Shown here: piece after piece, positions 1 to 5,203 of the stretch
Layout of the letters: each line of letters begins with the position of its first letter
Position numbering within the stretch: position 1 is the stretch's first letter
Assembly: GCA_900771035.1 (NCBI GenBank)
Contig: CAAGML010000045.1
Span: 1 to 5,203, forward strand
DNA length: 5,203 bases
Direction: 5' to 3'
From: Bacteroidales bacterium
Lineage (GTDB): Bacteria; Bacteroidota; Bacteroidia; Bacteroidales; Paludibacteraceae
The notes under the pieces: generated by a model
The model's database searches: none
What the model was told of the DNA's origin: nothing
The model's input: only the letters and a program-made list of their open reading frames with translations
Made by a program: the position numbers and the translations under genes

Positions 1-227
1 AAGTTGTTCGAGCATACACGGCCGAGGAACTCTTTAGCACGTGGACCCTTAACCATGAACTCACCCATGTGTGAAACGTCGAATACGCCTACTCCGTTCA
101 CAACGGTCATGTGTTCGTGGTTGATACCGTTTGCGTAGTTTATTGGCATGTTGTAGCCTGCAAACTCAGCCATTTTTGCACCCAATGCGATGTGTGTCTG
201 GGTGAATGGGGTTGTTTTTAATTCCAT
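1..227 (-). CDS. gcvT: Aminomethyltransferase, glycine cleavage system T protein (N-terminal part, cut by window edge)
   Basis: GcvT takes the aminomethyl group from lipoyl-bound H protein, passes its methylene carbon to tetrahydrofolate and releases ammonia. It is a cytoplasmic step in glycine breakdown. Only the first 75 codons are present, roughly a fifth of the usual protein of about 360 residues. They match the conserved N-terminus of the family: [16 protein letters not shown] near the start, then [11 protein letters not shown], then [13 protein letters not shown] around residues 50-62. No signal peptide is seen. The ATG at 227-225 is chosen because family homology begins directly after it and the leader is A-rich, as usual in Bacteroidetes. 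The gene starts 13 bases after the pepT stop with no promoter between them, so the two are probably one transcript. Identity is from recognition of these motifs; the catalytic C-terminal parts lie outside the window. Confidence 0.95.
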   Translation of the reverse strand, partial: MELKTTPFTQTHIALGAKMAEFAGYNMPINYANGINHEHMTVVNGVGVFDVSHMGEFMVKGPRAKEFLGRVCSNN

Positions 228-240
228 AATGTTGTAGTTA

Positions 241-1449
241 TTATTGTTTTACTATGTTTACTATTACCTCGGCGGCTTTCTCCATCGAGCGGATTGGCAC
301 ATACTCGTAACGCCCGTGGAAGTTCAGTCCCCCTGCGAATATGTTAGGGCATACCAGACCCTTGAACGACAGCTGTGCACCGTCTGTGCCACCACGGATA
401 GGCGATACTTTTGGCTTCACGCCAGCCTCTTCCATGGCTTTGAACGCACGGTCGATGATGTGCATCATCGGCTCCACCTTCTCACGCATATTATAATATT
501 GGTCTTTCAGTTCGATAGTGGCCACGCCCTCGCCGTATTTGCGGTTGATGGCCTCGGCGGCGTCTGACATAACCTTCTTGCGGTTCTCGAACTTGGCGCG
601 GTCGTGGTCGCGGATGATGTAGCGGAGGTGAGCCTGCTCGACAGAGCCACCTGCGTCAATCACGTGATAGAAACCCTCGTAACCCTCTGTGTTCTCAGGC
701 AACTCCTCAGGAATCATTGCCAGATACTCGTTTGCCACGCGTATGGCGTTGCGCATCTTGCCCTTGGCGGCACCTGGGTGTACGTTGAGACCTTGGAATT
801 TGATATATGCAGAGGCGGCGTTGAAATTCTCATACTCCAGTTCGCCAATCTCGCCGCCGTCCATAGTATATGCCCAGTCGCAGCCAAACGCCTTAACGTC
901 AAACTTATGCGCGCCAAGACCAATCTCTTCGTCAGGGTTGAAACCGATACGCACCTTGCCGTGCTTGATTTCGGGGTGTTCCATCAGGTACTCACATGCG
1001 GCGATAATCTCGCACATGCCTGCTTTGTCGTCTGCGCCGAGAAGGGTTGTGCCATCGGTGACGATGATGTCCTGCCCCTTATAGTCAAGAATCTCAGGAA
1101 ACTGCTTGGTCGAGAGGACGATGTTCTCCTTCTCGTTCAGCACGATGTCCTTGCCGTCGTAGTTTGGCACAATCCTTGGCTGCACGTTCTCACCGCTCAT
1201 ATCGGGCGATGTGTCCATGTGTGCGATGAAGCCTATGACAGGCAGTTCCTCGTCCGTGTTTGCGGGCAGTGTGGCGAACAGGTAGCCGTTGCTGTCCAGC
1301 GTAACCTCGGTCAATCCAATGAGCTCAAGGTCTTTCTTGACGTGCTTGGCAAAAACCATCTGGCGGTCTGTCGAAGGGGTCACACCGCTCTCCTCGTCAG
1401 ATGTGGTCCACCATCCGACGTAGTCTAAGAATCTTTCAATCAGTGTCAT
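241..1449 (-). CDS. pepT: Peptidase T (tripeptide aminopeptidase, M20B zinc metallopeptidase)
   Basis: PepT is a cytoplasmic enzyme that removes the N-terminal residue from tripeptides. With the start at 1449 the protein has 402 residues, close to the usual length of about 405. The dinuclear zinc and catalytic residues are in place (numbering from this start): H77 and D79 in AHMDTSPD, D140 in [10 protein letters not shown]174/E175 in NPDEEIG, D197 in YTMDGG and H378 in [11 protein letters not shown]. The regions [33 protein letters not shown] and [12 protein letters not shown] also match. An in-frame ATG at 1485 would add 12 residues ([12 protein letters not shown]). It is disfavoured because it would lie only about 5 bases after the predicted transcription start, whereas family homology begins at [11 protein letters not shown]. 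The usual DTQS motif near residue 15 reads WTTS here. It is followed closely by gcvT and transcribed divergently from the symporter gene. Confidence 0.96.
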   Translation of the reverse strand: MTLIERFLDYVGWWTTSDEESGVTPSTDRQMVFAKHVKKDLELIGLTEVTLDSNGYLFATLPANTDEELPVIGFIAHMDTSPDMSGENVQPRIVPNYDGKDIVLNEKENIVLSTKQFPEILDYKGQDIIVTDGTTLLGADDKAGMCEIIAACEYLMEHPEIKHGKVRIGFNPDEEIGLGAHKFDVKAFGCDWAYTMDGGEIGELEYENFNAASAYIKFQGLNVHPGAAKGKMRNAIRVANEYLAMIPEELPENTEGYEGFYHVIDAGGSVEQAHLRYIIRDHDRAKFENRKKVMSDAAEAINRKYGEGVATIELKDQYYNMREKVEPMMHIIDRAFKAMEEAGVKPKVSPIRGGTDGAQLSFKGLVCPNIFAGGLNFHGRYEYVPIRSMEKAAEVIVNIVKQ

Positions 1450-1495
1450 AATGTTAATGTTATCGGTGGGTTGCTTACCACGCATAATTCGACTG

Positions 1496-1503
1496 CAAAG
1501 ATA
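1496..1503 (-). promoter_or_regulatory. Bacteroidetes-type -7 promoter element for pepT-gcvT
   Basis: On the minus strand the bases read TATCTTTG, an exact match to the TAnnTTTG -7 consensus of the Bacteroidetes primary sigma factor. Transcription would begin near 1490, giving a leader of about 40 bases to the ATG at 1449. No good TTTG or TTG element lies 19-20 bases upstream; that stretch is an A/T tract next to a run of G, so the -33 side is weak. The call rests on the -7 match, its orientation and its position. Confidence 0.65.
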
Positions 1504-1573
1504 CGCATTTTTTCTGAAAAAAAGCCCCTTTAATCATTTTATTTTTCCCCCAATGCAAAAAATGGCGGTTATC

Positions 1574-1605
1574 CTTGTGTGAACGGTTTTTTTTTGCTAA
1601 CTTTG
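1574..1605 (+). promoter_or_regulatory. Bacteroidetes-type promoter for the AGCS symporter gene
   Basis: A -33-like CTTG at 1574-1577 is followed, after 20 bases that include a run of nine T (1587-1595), by TAACTTTG at 1598-1605. Both elements and their spacing fit the Bacteroidetes pattern TTTG-N19/20-TAnnTTTG. The predicted start near 1611-1613 leaves a short leader of about 15 bases before the ATG at 1627. No Shine-Dalgarno sequence is present; the leader is A/T-rich. Confidence 0.75.
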
Positions 1606-1626
1606 CAGTCTCGAAAATAATATACT

Positions 1627-3156
1627 ATGTCCTCTTTCTATACCACATTCGCCACTCTGGTTCAGACTGTCAATGACATCGTGTGGAGCGTTCCTCTCGT
1701 TGTTCTGCTTCTCCTCACAGGGTTCTATTTCTCATTTGGTCTCAAGTTCGTGCAAATCAGGTGTATGCCTTCGATGATTAAGCTCTTGTTCAGGTCGCAG
1801 AATGGCGAAAAGGGCGGCAGAACCTCTTTCCAGTCGTTTGCCATGGCATTGTCGGGACGTGTAGGCACGGGCAACATCGTCGGTGTAGCCACAGCAATAG
1901 CCTTCGGCGGCCCGGGTGCGATTGTCTGGATGTGGATTATCGCCTTTTTCGGTGCGGGGACTGCATTCGCCGAATCTACGTTAGCCCAGATTTACAAGGA
2001 AAGCGACGGAAACGAATTTCGTGGCGGTCCCGCTTACTACATCGAGAAGGGGCTGAAAAGCAGATTTTTAGGCATAGTCTTTGCCGTGATTGCATTTTTC
2101 TCGATGGGTATTTTCATGCCTCCTATCCAGACCAACAGCATCGCCTCCGTCCTTGCCCCTACTTTTGGCATCCCATTCTGGGTGAGCGGTCTCTTCGTTG
2201 CAGGCATTCTGGCACTCATCGTCATTGGCGGCGTGCGGCGTATTGCCAGGTTCGCCGCTTTCGTCACGCCTCTTGCCGCAGTGGTTTACATACTTCTTTC
2301 CATCGTTGTCCTTGTCACTCACTATGACGCGCTGCCTGCCGTCTTCGTGGATATGGTCAGGAGCGCCCTTGACCTCAATCCGCTGCTCGGCGGAATCTTC
2401 GGCACTATGGTGATGTGGGGTGTCAAGCGTGGACTCTACTCCAACGAGGCAGGTCAGGGCACTGGCGCAATCTCCTCGGCGGCGGCAGGTGTCAGCCATC
2501 CTGTCGAGCAGGGACTTGTGCAGGCGTTCTCTGTCTATATTGACACGCTGCTGGTCTGCACTGCCACGGCGTTGATGATTCTTGCCTGCAAGACCTATAA
2601 CGTCATTGACTCGGTGACACTGCTTCCCGGTGGCAGGACTGCGGTGACCTACCTCATAGAGAATCCCGGTGCTCCGGCAGGCGAGCCAGGCGTACTCTAC
2701 ACCTCGTTGGCTGTCGGCACCATCACCGGACAGAATGCTGCGAATGTCATAATATCTGTCTCGCTCTTCTTCTTTGCCTTCACAACCATCCTCGCATACT
2801 ACTATTACGCCGAGACCAGTCTTGTCTATCTCTTCACCCGTTTCGCCACACGCCACAACCGTGAGATGAACCCACATGCCCGCCGATTCTTCATCTACGT
2901 CCTCCGTGCCGTCAATCTAACCATGGTTTTCATAGGCTCGGTGCTTGGCTCGGGTGTGGCATGGACACTCGGCGACATAGGCGTAGGCTCCATGGCATGG
3001 ATTAATGTGATAGCCATACTTCTGCTCTCGCCGAAACTTTTCCGTGTCTTCCGGGACTACGAACGCCAGCGTCGTCAGGGCAAAAAGCCGACATTCTCGC
3101 CTGACGACCTCAACATTCCGAATGCCGGTTGTTGGAAAAGGAAGCCCCAACGGTAG
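1627..3156 (+). CDS. Sodium:alanine/glycine symporter, AGCS family
   Basis: This inner-membrane carrier is predicted to import alanine or glycine with sodium. The 509-residue protein is mostly hydrophobic, with about ten or eleven likely membrane segments, for example near residues 17-38, 89-110, 147-165, 184-201, 210-230, 300-320, 371-392, 421-441 and 451-468. It carries the family's conserved stretches: GRVGTGNIVGVATAIAFGG then PGAIVWMW (77-103), with FAES at 114-117, and MWGVKRGLYSNEAGQGTG (263-280) followed by an Ala-rich stretch. The C-terminal tail after about residue 470 is hydrophilic and basic, so probably cytoplasmic. The ATG at 1627 fits the promoter just upstream and gives a full-length family N-terminus. 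Which amino acid is carried cannot be told from sequence; the divergent pepT-gcvT pair makes glycine or alanine plausible. The length is slightly above the usual 450-500 because of the tail. Confidence 0.93.
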   Translation: MSSFYTTFATLVQTVNDIVWSVPLVVLLLLTGFYFSFGLKFVQIRCMPSMIKLLFRSQNGEKGGRTSFQSFAMALSGRVGTGNIVGVATAIAFGGPGAIVWMWIIAFFGAGTAFAESTLAQIYKESDGNEFRGGPAYYIEKGLKSRFLGIVFAVIAFFSMGIFMPPIQTNSIASVLAPTFGIPFWVSGLFVAGILALIVIGGVRRIARFAAFVTPLAAVVYILLSIVVLVTHYDALPAVFVDMVRSALDLNPLLGGIFGTMVMWGVKRGLYSNEAGQGTGAISSAAAGVSHPVEQGLVQAFSVYIDTLLVCTATALMILACKTYNVIDSVTLLPGGRTAVTYLIENPGAPAGEPGVLYTSLAVGTITGQNAANVIISVSLFFFAFTTILAYYYYAETSLVYLFTRFATRHNREMNPHARRFFIYVLRAVNLTMVFIGSVLGSGVAWTLGDIGVGSMAWINVIAILLLSPKLFRVFRDYERQRRQGKKPTFSPDDLNIPNAGCWKRKPQR

Positions 3157-3229
3157 ATTAACGGTATATTTACCTATCTGTTCCTTACAGTTTAACACTT
3201 AGACAGCCAACGCCAAAAAACAGTATTCA
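3157..3229. other. Short intergenic gap without a clear promoter or terminator
   Basis: These 73 bases separate the symporter from the hydrolase. They contain only tiny hairpin-forming bits (GGTA/TACC at 3163-3174 and CTGT/ACAG around 3178-3190) without a strong GC stem or T-run. No TAnnTTTG element with a suitably spaced -33 is seen; TATATTTA at 3165-3172 is the nearest and lacks the G. The A-rich stretch just before 3230 is a normal Bacteroidetes translation leader. Read-through from the symporter gene is therefore possible but unproven. Confidence 0.4.
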
Positions 3230-4264
3230 ATGAGAAGAATATCCTTGCTCCTTCTTTTTGCTGCAATCTTCGCCCATAGCATGGCTCAGCAGCAATCCCC
3301 CAACGTCCTTTACGTTGGCAACAGCTACACCTACGTCAATGATCTTCCCTCCCTTGTCGCTCAGGTAGCCTCAAGCGCGGGCTACACCTACAAATATGAC
3401 AGCAACACCCCCGGCGGCTGCACATTCGCCGAACATTGCGCCAATGAGTCCATGACCAAGATTTGCAAAGGCGGATGGGATTTCGTAGTCCTCCAGGAGC
3501 AGAGCCAGCTCCCTTCCTTTCCTCAGAATCAGGTCGAAGTCGAGTGCCTTCCTTACGCCGCACAGCTTGCCGATTCAGTCAAAGCCCACGGCGGAATGCC
3601 AATGTTCTATATGACTTGGGGGCGCAAGAACGGTGACGCGCAGAACGCCCGGTATTTCCCTGTTCTCGGAACATACGAGGGAATGGATAGCATGCTTTAC
3701 GAGCGTTACATGCAAATGTCCATCGACAACAACTCCGCCGTTTGTCCCGTTGGCCGTGTCTGGCGACACCTCCGCACCAACAACCCTGAAATTGAATTGT
3801 ATGCCGAAGACGGCTCGCACCCCTCTCTGGCAGGAAGTTATGCCGCCGCCTGCTCATTCTTCGTAATGCTTTTCAATGCCGACCCTGACTCCATAAAAAC
3901 TGATGCAGGTCTCAAAAGCACCGAGGCATCTGCCATCCGTGCCGCCGTGAAAACCGTCGTCTATGACTATTACGACAAATGGATTGACCCTGCCAACTAT
4001 GACCCTGGCATCCCTGACGACACAACCACCGTAGATACCACTGGGACAAGCCTCCCGTCAGTCATCGGCGAACCCCTCACCGCATGGCATAACCCCGTGA
4101 CTGACATTGTTTATTCCGAAGGCTGCTTCACCGTCACCGACATGAGCGGAAGGGTGCTTCTCCGTGCCTCTGACTCTGCCGATGTCTCGTTCCTACCTTC
4201 CGGTTGTTACATCCTCCGTCCTCAGGCGGTAGGGCGTAAAACCATACGTTTTATCAAAAAATAA
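3230..4264 (+). CDS. Secreted SGNH/GDSL-type hydrolase with T9SS type A C-terminal sorting domain
   Basis: Predicted exported esterase or deacylase of the SGNH superfamily; the substrate is unknown. The 344-residue protein starts with a signal peptide (basic MRR, hydrophobic core, likely cleavage after SMA at residue 19). The catalytic domain covers about 24-250. The block I nucleophile is S32 in YVGNSYT, with GNS rather than GDS, which is common in Bacteroidetes members. PGGCTF at 61-66 is the likely block II glycine region. WDFVVLQEQSQ at 83-93 resembles the DUF4886-like SGNH group. D194 and H197 in EDGSHPSLAG form the block V Asp-x-x-His. A Pro/Asp/Thr-rich linker (about 252-282) leads to a C-terminal domain of about 62 residues with HNPV (287-290), VTDMSGRVLL (302-311), LPSGCYILRP (322-331) and a final KTIRFIKK. 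This pattern is that of a T9SS type A sorting domain, suggesting transport across the outer membrane. The next gene begins 10 bases on. Confidence 0.85.
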   Translation: MRRISLLLLFAAIFAHSMAQQQSPNVLYVGNSYTYVNDLPSLVAQVASSAGYTYKYDSNTPGGCTFAEHCANESMTKICKGGWDFVVLQEQSQLPSFPQNQVEVECLPYAAQLADSVKAHGGMPMFYMTWGRKNGDAQNARYFPVLGTYEGMDSMLYERYMQMSIDNNSAVCPVGRVWRHLRTNNPEIELYAEDGSHPSLAGSYAAACSFFVMLFNADPDSIKTDAGLKSTEASAIRAAVKTVVYDYYDKWIDPANYDPGIPDDTTTVDTTGTSLPSVIGEPLTAWHNPVTDIVYSEGCFTVTDMSGRVLLRASDSADVSFLPSGCYILRPQAVGRKTIRFIKK

Positions 4265-4274
4265 TACCGACACA

Positions 4275-4898
4275 ATGAAACGGACACTTATCCTCTTCGT
4301 CATCATTCTCCTCCTATCCACTTCCCTTCTCGCTGACGAAATCGCTGAGCAATACTGTTCTTTGCCTCATTTTCAGGCTAACATTGACATCAAAGCCCTT
4401 GGTACAAAACATATAATCCACAGCGGCGATTTCTCAATCCTCCGTCCATATGGCAAAGGTTTCAATCTTGACATGCCTGCCGGAGGTCCTGGCATTGATG
4501 TCACCCTTGGCTATCGTCTGAAAGAGTATTTCTTCATTGGTGGTGGTTTCTCCTTCCAATGGTGGCTGAATGCCGACAGCAAAAACCATTGGTCTTACGA
4601 CGGCATCCTGCCTGTAAGCAACGACGTTATGTCCAGATACGGAATGGCGTATGCCCTCTATGCTGTCCCCCGTTTCTATATTTCCACCACAAACATGAAT
4701 GTTACGCCATATATTGATTTCGGCTTAGGCTTCTGTCAGTTCTTCCTCATGATGAAAGACCATGGCGAACAGCAGTACACATTGGACTTGTACTGCCACG
4801 CAGGTTTAGGCGTTGACATTCACCGCTTCAACATCAGAGCGGGTTATCAGTACTCGTACAACAGCAACGGCTACCTCAGCATAGGTTACAGGTTCTGA
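4275..4898 (+). CDS. Predicted small outer-membrane beta-barrel protein
   Basis: The function is not recognised. The 207-residue protein has a clear signal peptide (MKRT, then a long Ile/Leu core, likely cleavage after LLA at residue 20). The rest has no hydrophobic helix. It is rich in Gly and aromatic residues with alternating polar and hydrophobic stretches, as in beta strands: around 72-81, 84-97, 122-136, 141-158, 167-181 and 183-207. It ends YLSIGYRF, and a terminal Phe is the usual signal for barrel insertion by the BAM machinery. Size and pattern suit a barrel of about eight strands, but the strand count is a guess. Mature-part cysteines lie at 28, 154 and 174. The ATG at 4275 is 10 bases after the hydrolase stop, so the two are very likely co-transcribed. 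The partner may help anchor, assemble or serve the secreted hydrolase, or the pairing may only reflect shared expression. Confidence 0.7.
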   Translation: MKRTLILFVIILLLSTSLLADEIAEQYCSLPHFQANIDIKALGTKHIIHSGDFSILRPYGKGFNLDMPAGGPGIDVTLGYRLKEYFFIGGGFSFQWWLNADSKNHWSYDGILPVSNDVMSRYGMAYALYAVPRFYISTTNMNVTPYIDFGLGFCQFFLMMKDHGEQQYTLDLYCHAGLGVDIHRFNIRAGYQYSYNSNGYLSIGYRF

Positions 4899-4940
4899 GA
4901 TTAATATTATGCGACATTAAACAGTTCTGATGTCGGAACC
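4891..4940. repeat. Nested inverted repeat at the 3' end of the barrel gene
   Basis: CGACAT at 4912-4917 and ATGTCG at 4930-4935 are perfect complements around a 12-base loop. Directly outside on the right is GAACC (4936-4940), which pairs with GGTTC (4891-4895) overlapping the last codons of the barrel gene, leaving a 16-base bulge on the left. The whole could fold as a bulged stem of 11 pairs. There is no T-run after it on either strand, so it is not a standard intrinsic terminator, though it could stabilise a 3' end between converging genes. A shorter alternative hairpin (GTTC/GAAC, 4924-4939) competes with it. Confidence 0.35.
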
Positions 4941-5203
4941 ATAATGGGACATTTCAAAAAACTTATTGGCAAGGCACGTCTCGACAGGTTGCCGATTTAG
5001 ATTGATGATATGATTGTCGGCATTTTTTATGGTGATAAGATGTCCGCCAATTATAGGGCAATTAATGAGACTTATCCAGTTTATATCGGGCGGTAATTCT
5101 GGGAACATCTCACCGAAGACCAAAATTTCTATAGGTGAGTTCTATAAATTCATTTTGAGTGTTTTTGAAGTTTGTTTTGAGCAGATTGCTGTGCGGAAGG
5201 AGG
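4899..5203. other. Terminal region without a confident gene
   Basis: These 305 bases look more A/T-rich than the genes to the left. No transposase, RNA gene or clear promoter was recognised. Both strands carry reading frames that run off the right edge, and these overlap, so at most one is real. The best candidate is the minus-strand signal described in its own entry. On the plus strand a frame from an ATG at 5029 stays open to the end (58 codons) but resembles nothing known. The window ends in GGAAGGAGG, which has a Shine-Dalgarno-like core, but Bacteroidetes seldom rely on such sites. Confidence 0.5.
4917..5203 (-). pseudogene. Possible 3' end of a minus-strand gene, perhaps frameshifted; unidentified
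   Basis: Two minus-strand frames abut. One enters from the right edge, is open for 30 codons and stops with TGA at 5112-5110 (it ends IELTYRNFGLR). A second is open from just after a TAG at 5144-5142 to a TAA at 4919-4917, about 74 codons. The second frame contains FPELPPDINWISLINCP, which loosely resembles one leucine-rich-repeat unit of the LPxLPxxLxxLxxxNCP kind. The second frame has no ATG near its beginning; the first ATG is at 5108-5106 and a TTG lies at 5123-5121. A single frameshift between about 5110 and 5144 would join the frames into one C-terminal region of about 90-100 codons. Alternatives are an intact gene simply ending at 5110 with non-coding DNA beyond, a small separate gene, or chance. 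The family is not identified and coding status is uncertain. Confidence 0.25.

Larger units (their letters stand above)
1491..1610. repeat. Ten-base inverted repeat spanning the two divergent promoters
   Basis: GACTGCAAAG at 1491-1500 is the exact reverse complement of CTTTGCAGTC at 1601-1610, with 100 bases between the arms. Each arm contains the last part of one -7 element (TTTG) plus the next bases (CAGTC) in its direction of transcription. The shared part beyond the -7 box may be promoter sequence typical of this lineage, or a binding site for a regulator acting on both genes. The sequence cannot separate these. Confidence 0.5.

Noticed and set aside
604..1428. Long plus-strand open frame (274 codons) opposite pepT
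   Set aside because: It lies wholly antisense to a gene whose catalytic motifs are all intact; its translation resembles no family. It is a shadow of pepT codon use.
1507..1530. A/T tract followed by C run as a terminator or -33 element for pepT
   Set aside because: No stem can form of useful length, and no TTG lies at the required distance from the -7 box.
2068..2877. Long minus-strand open frame (269 codons) opposite the symporter gene
   Set aside because: Antisense to a clear AGCS gene, highly charged low-complexity translation, no promoter or family motif.
3163..3190. Possible terminator between symporter and hydrolase genes
   Set aside because: The stems are only four pairs and no T-run follows.
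4944..5000. Tiny plus-strand frame encoding an 18-residue basic peptide (MGHFKKLIGKARLDRLPI)
   Set aside because: It looks like a cationic amphipathic peptide, but there is no promoter, no ribosome site and no neighbour to support it; a frame this short is expected by chance.
5029..5203. Plus-strand frame open to the right edge (ATG at 5029, alternative ATG at 5065)
   Set aside because: No recognisable motif or promoter, and it overlaps the slightly better minus-strand candidate. Cannot be judged without the sequence to the right.
5195..5203. Shine-Dalgarno-like GGAAGGAGG at the window end
   Set aside because: No start codon is visible beyond it, and Bacteroidetes genes, including all those here, do not use such sites regularly.

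Overview
The window looks like chromosomal DNA from a gut- or oral-type member of the Bacteroidales, plausibly Prevotella-like. Three things suggest this. The gene starts have A-rich leaders without Shine-Dalgarno sequences. The divergent intergenic region carries TAnnTTTG -7 elements, the form used by the Bacteroidetes primary sigma factor. One secreted protein ends in a domain resembling the type A sorting domain of the type IX secretion system (T9SS), which is confined to the Bacteroidota. The species cannot be fixed from this sequence.

Layout. Positions 1-1449 on the minus strand hold pepT (tripeptidase) followed 13 bases later by the first 75 codons of gcvT (glycine cleavage T protein), which runs off the left edge. 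A divergent promoter region (1450-1626) separates these from a plus-strand series: an AGCS-family sodium:alanine/glycine symporter (1627-3156), then after 73 bases a secreted SGNH-type hydrolase with a C-terminal sorting domain (3230-4264), then after 10 bases a small predicted outer-membrane beta-barrel protein (4275-4898). The last 305 bases hold no confident gene, only an inverted repeat and a weak, possibly frame-broken minus-strand reading region.

How the genes fit together. PepT releases amino acids from tripeptides, GcvT acts in glycine breakdown to one-carbon units, and the AGCS carrier imports alanine or glycine with sodium. The left and middle of the window therefore form a small amino-acid and glycine module read from back-to-back promoters. 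The hydrolase and barrel genes are tightly spaced and both encode exported proteins, so they are probably co-transcribed. Their substrate is unknown. No mobile element, CRISPR array, RNA gene or clearly new multi-gene system was found. The items most worth a second look are the hydrolase-barrel pair and the disturbed right end.
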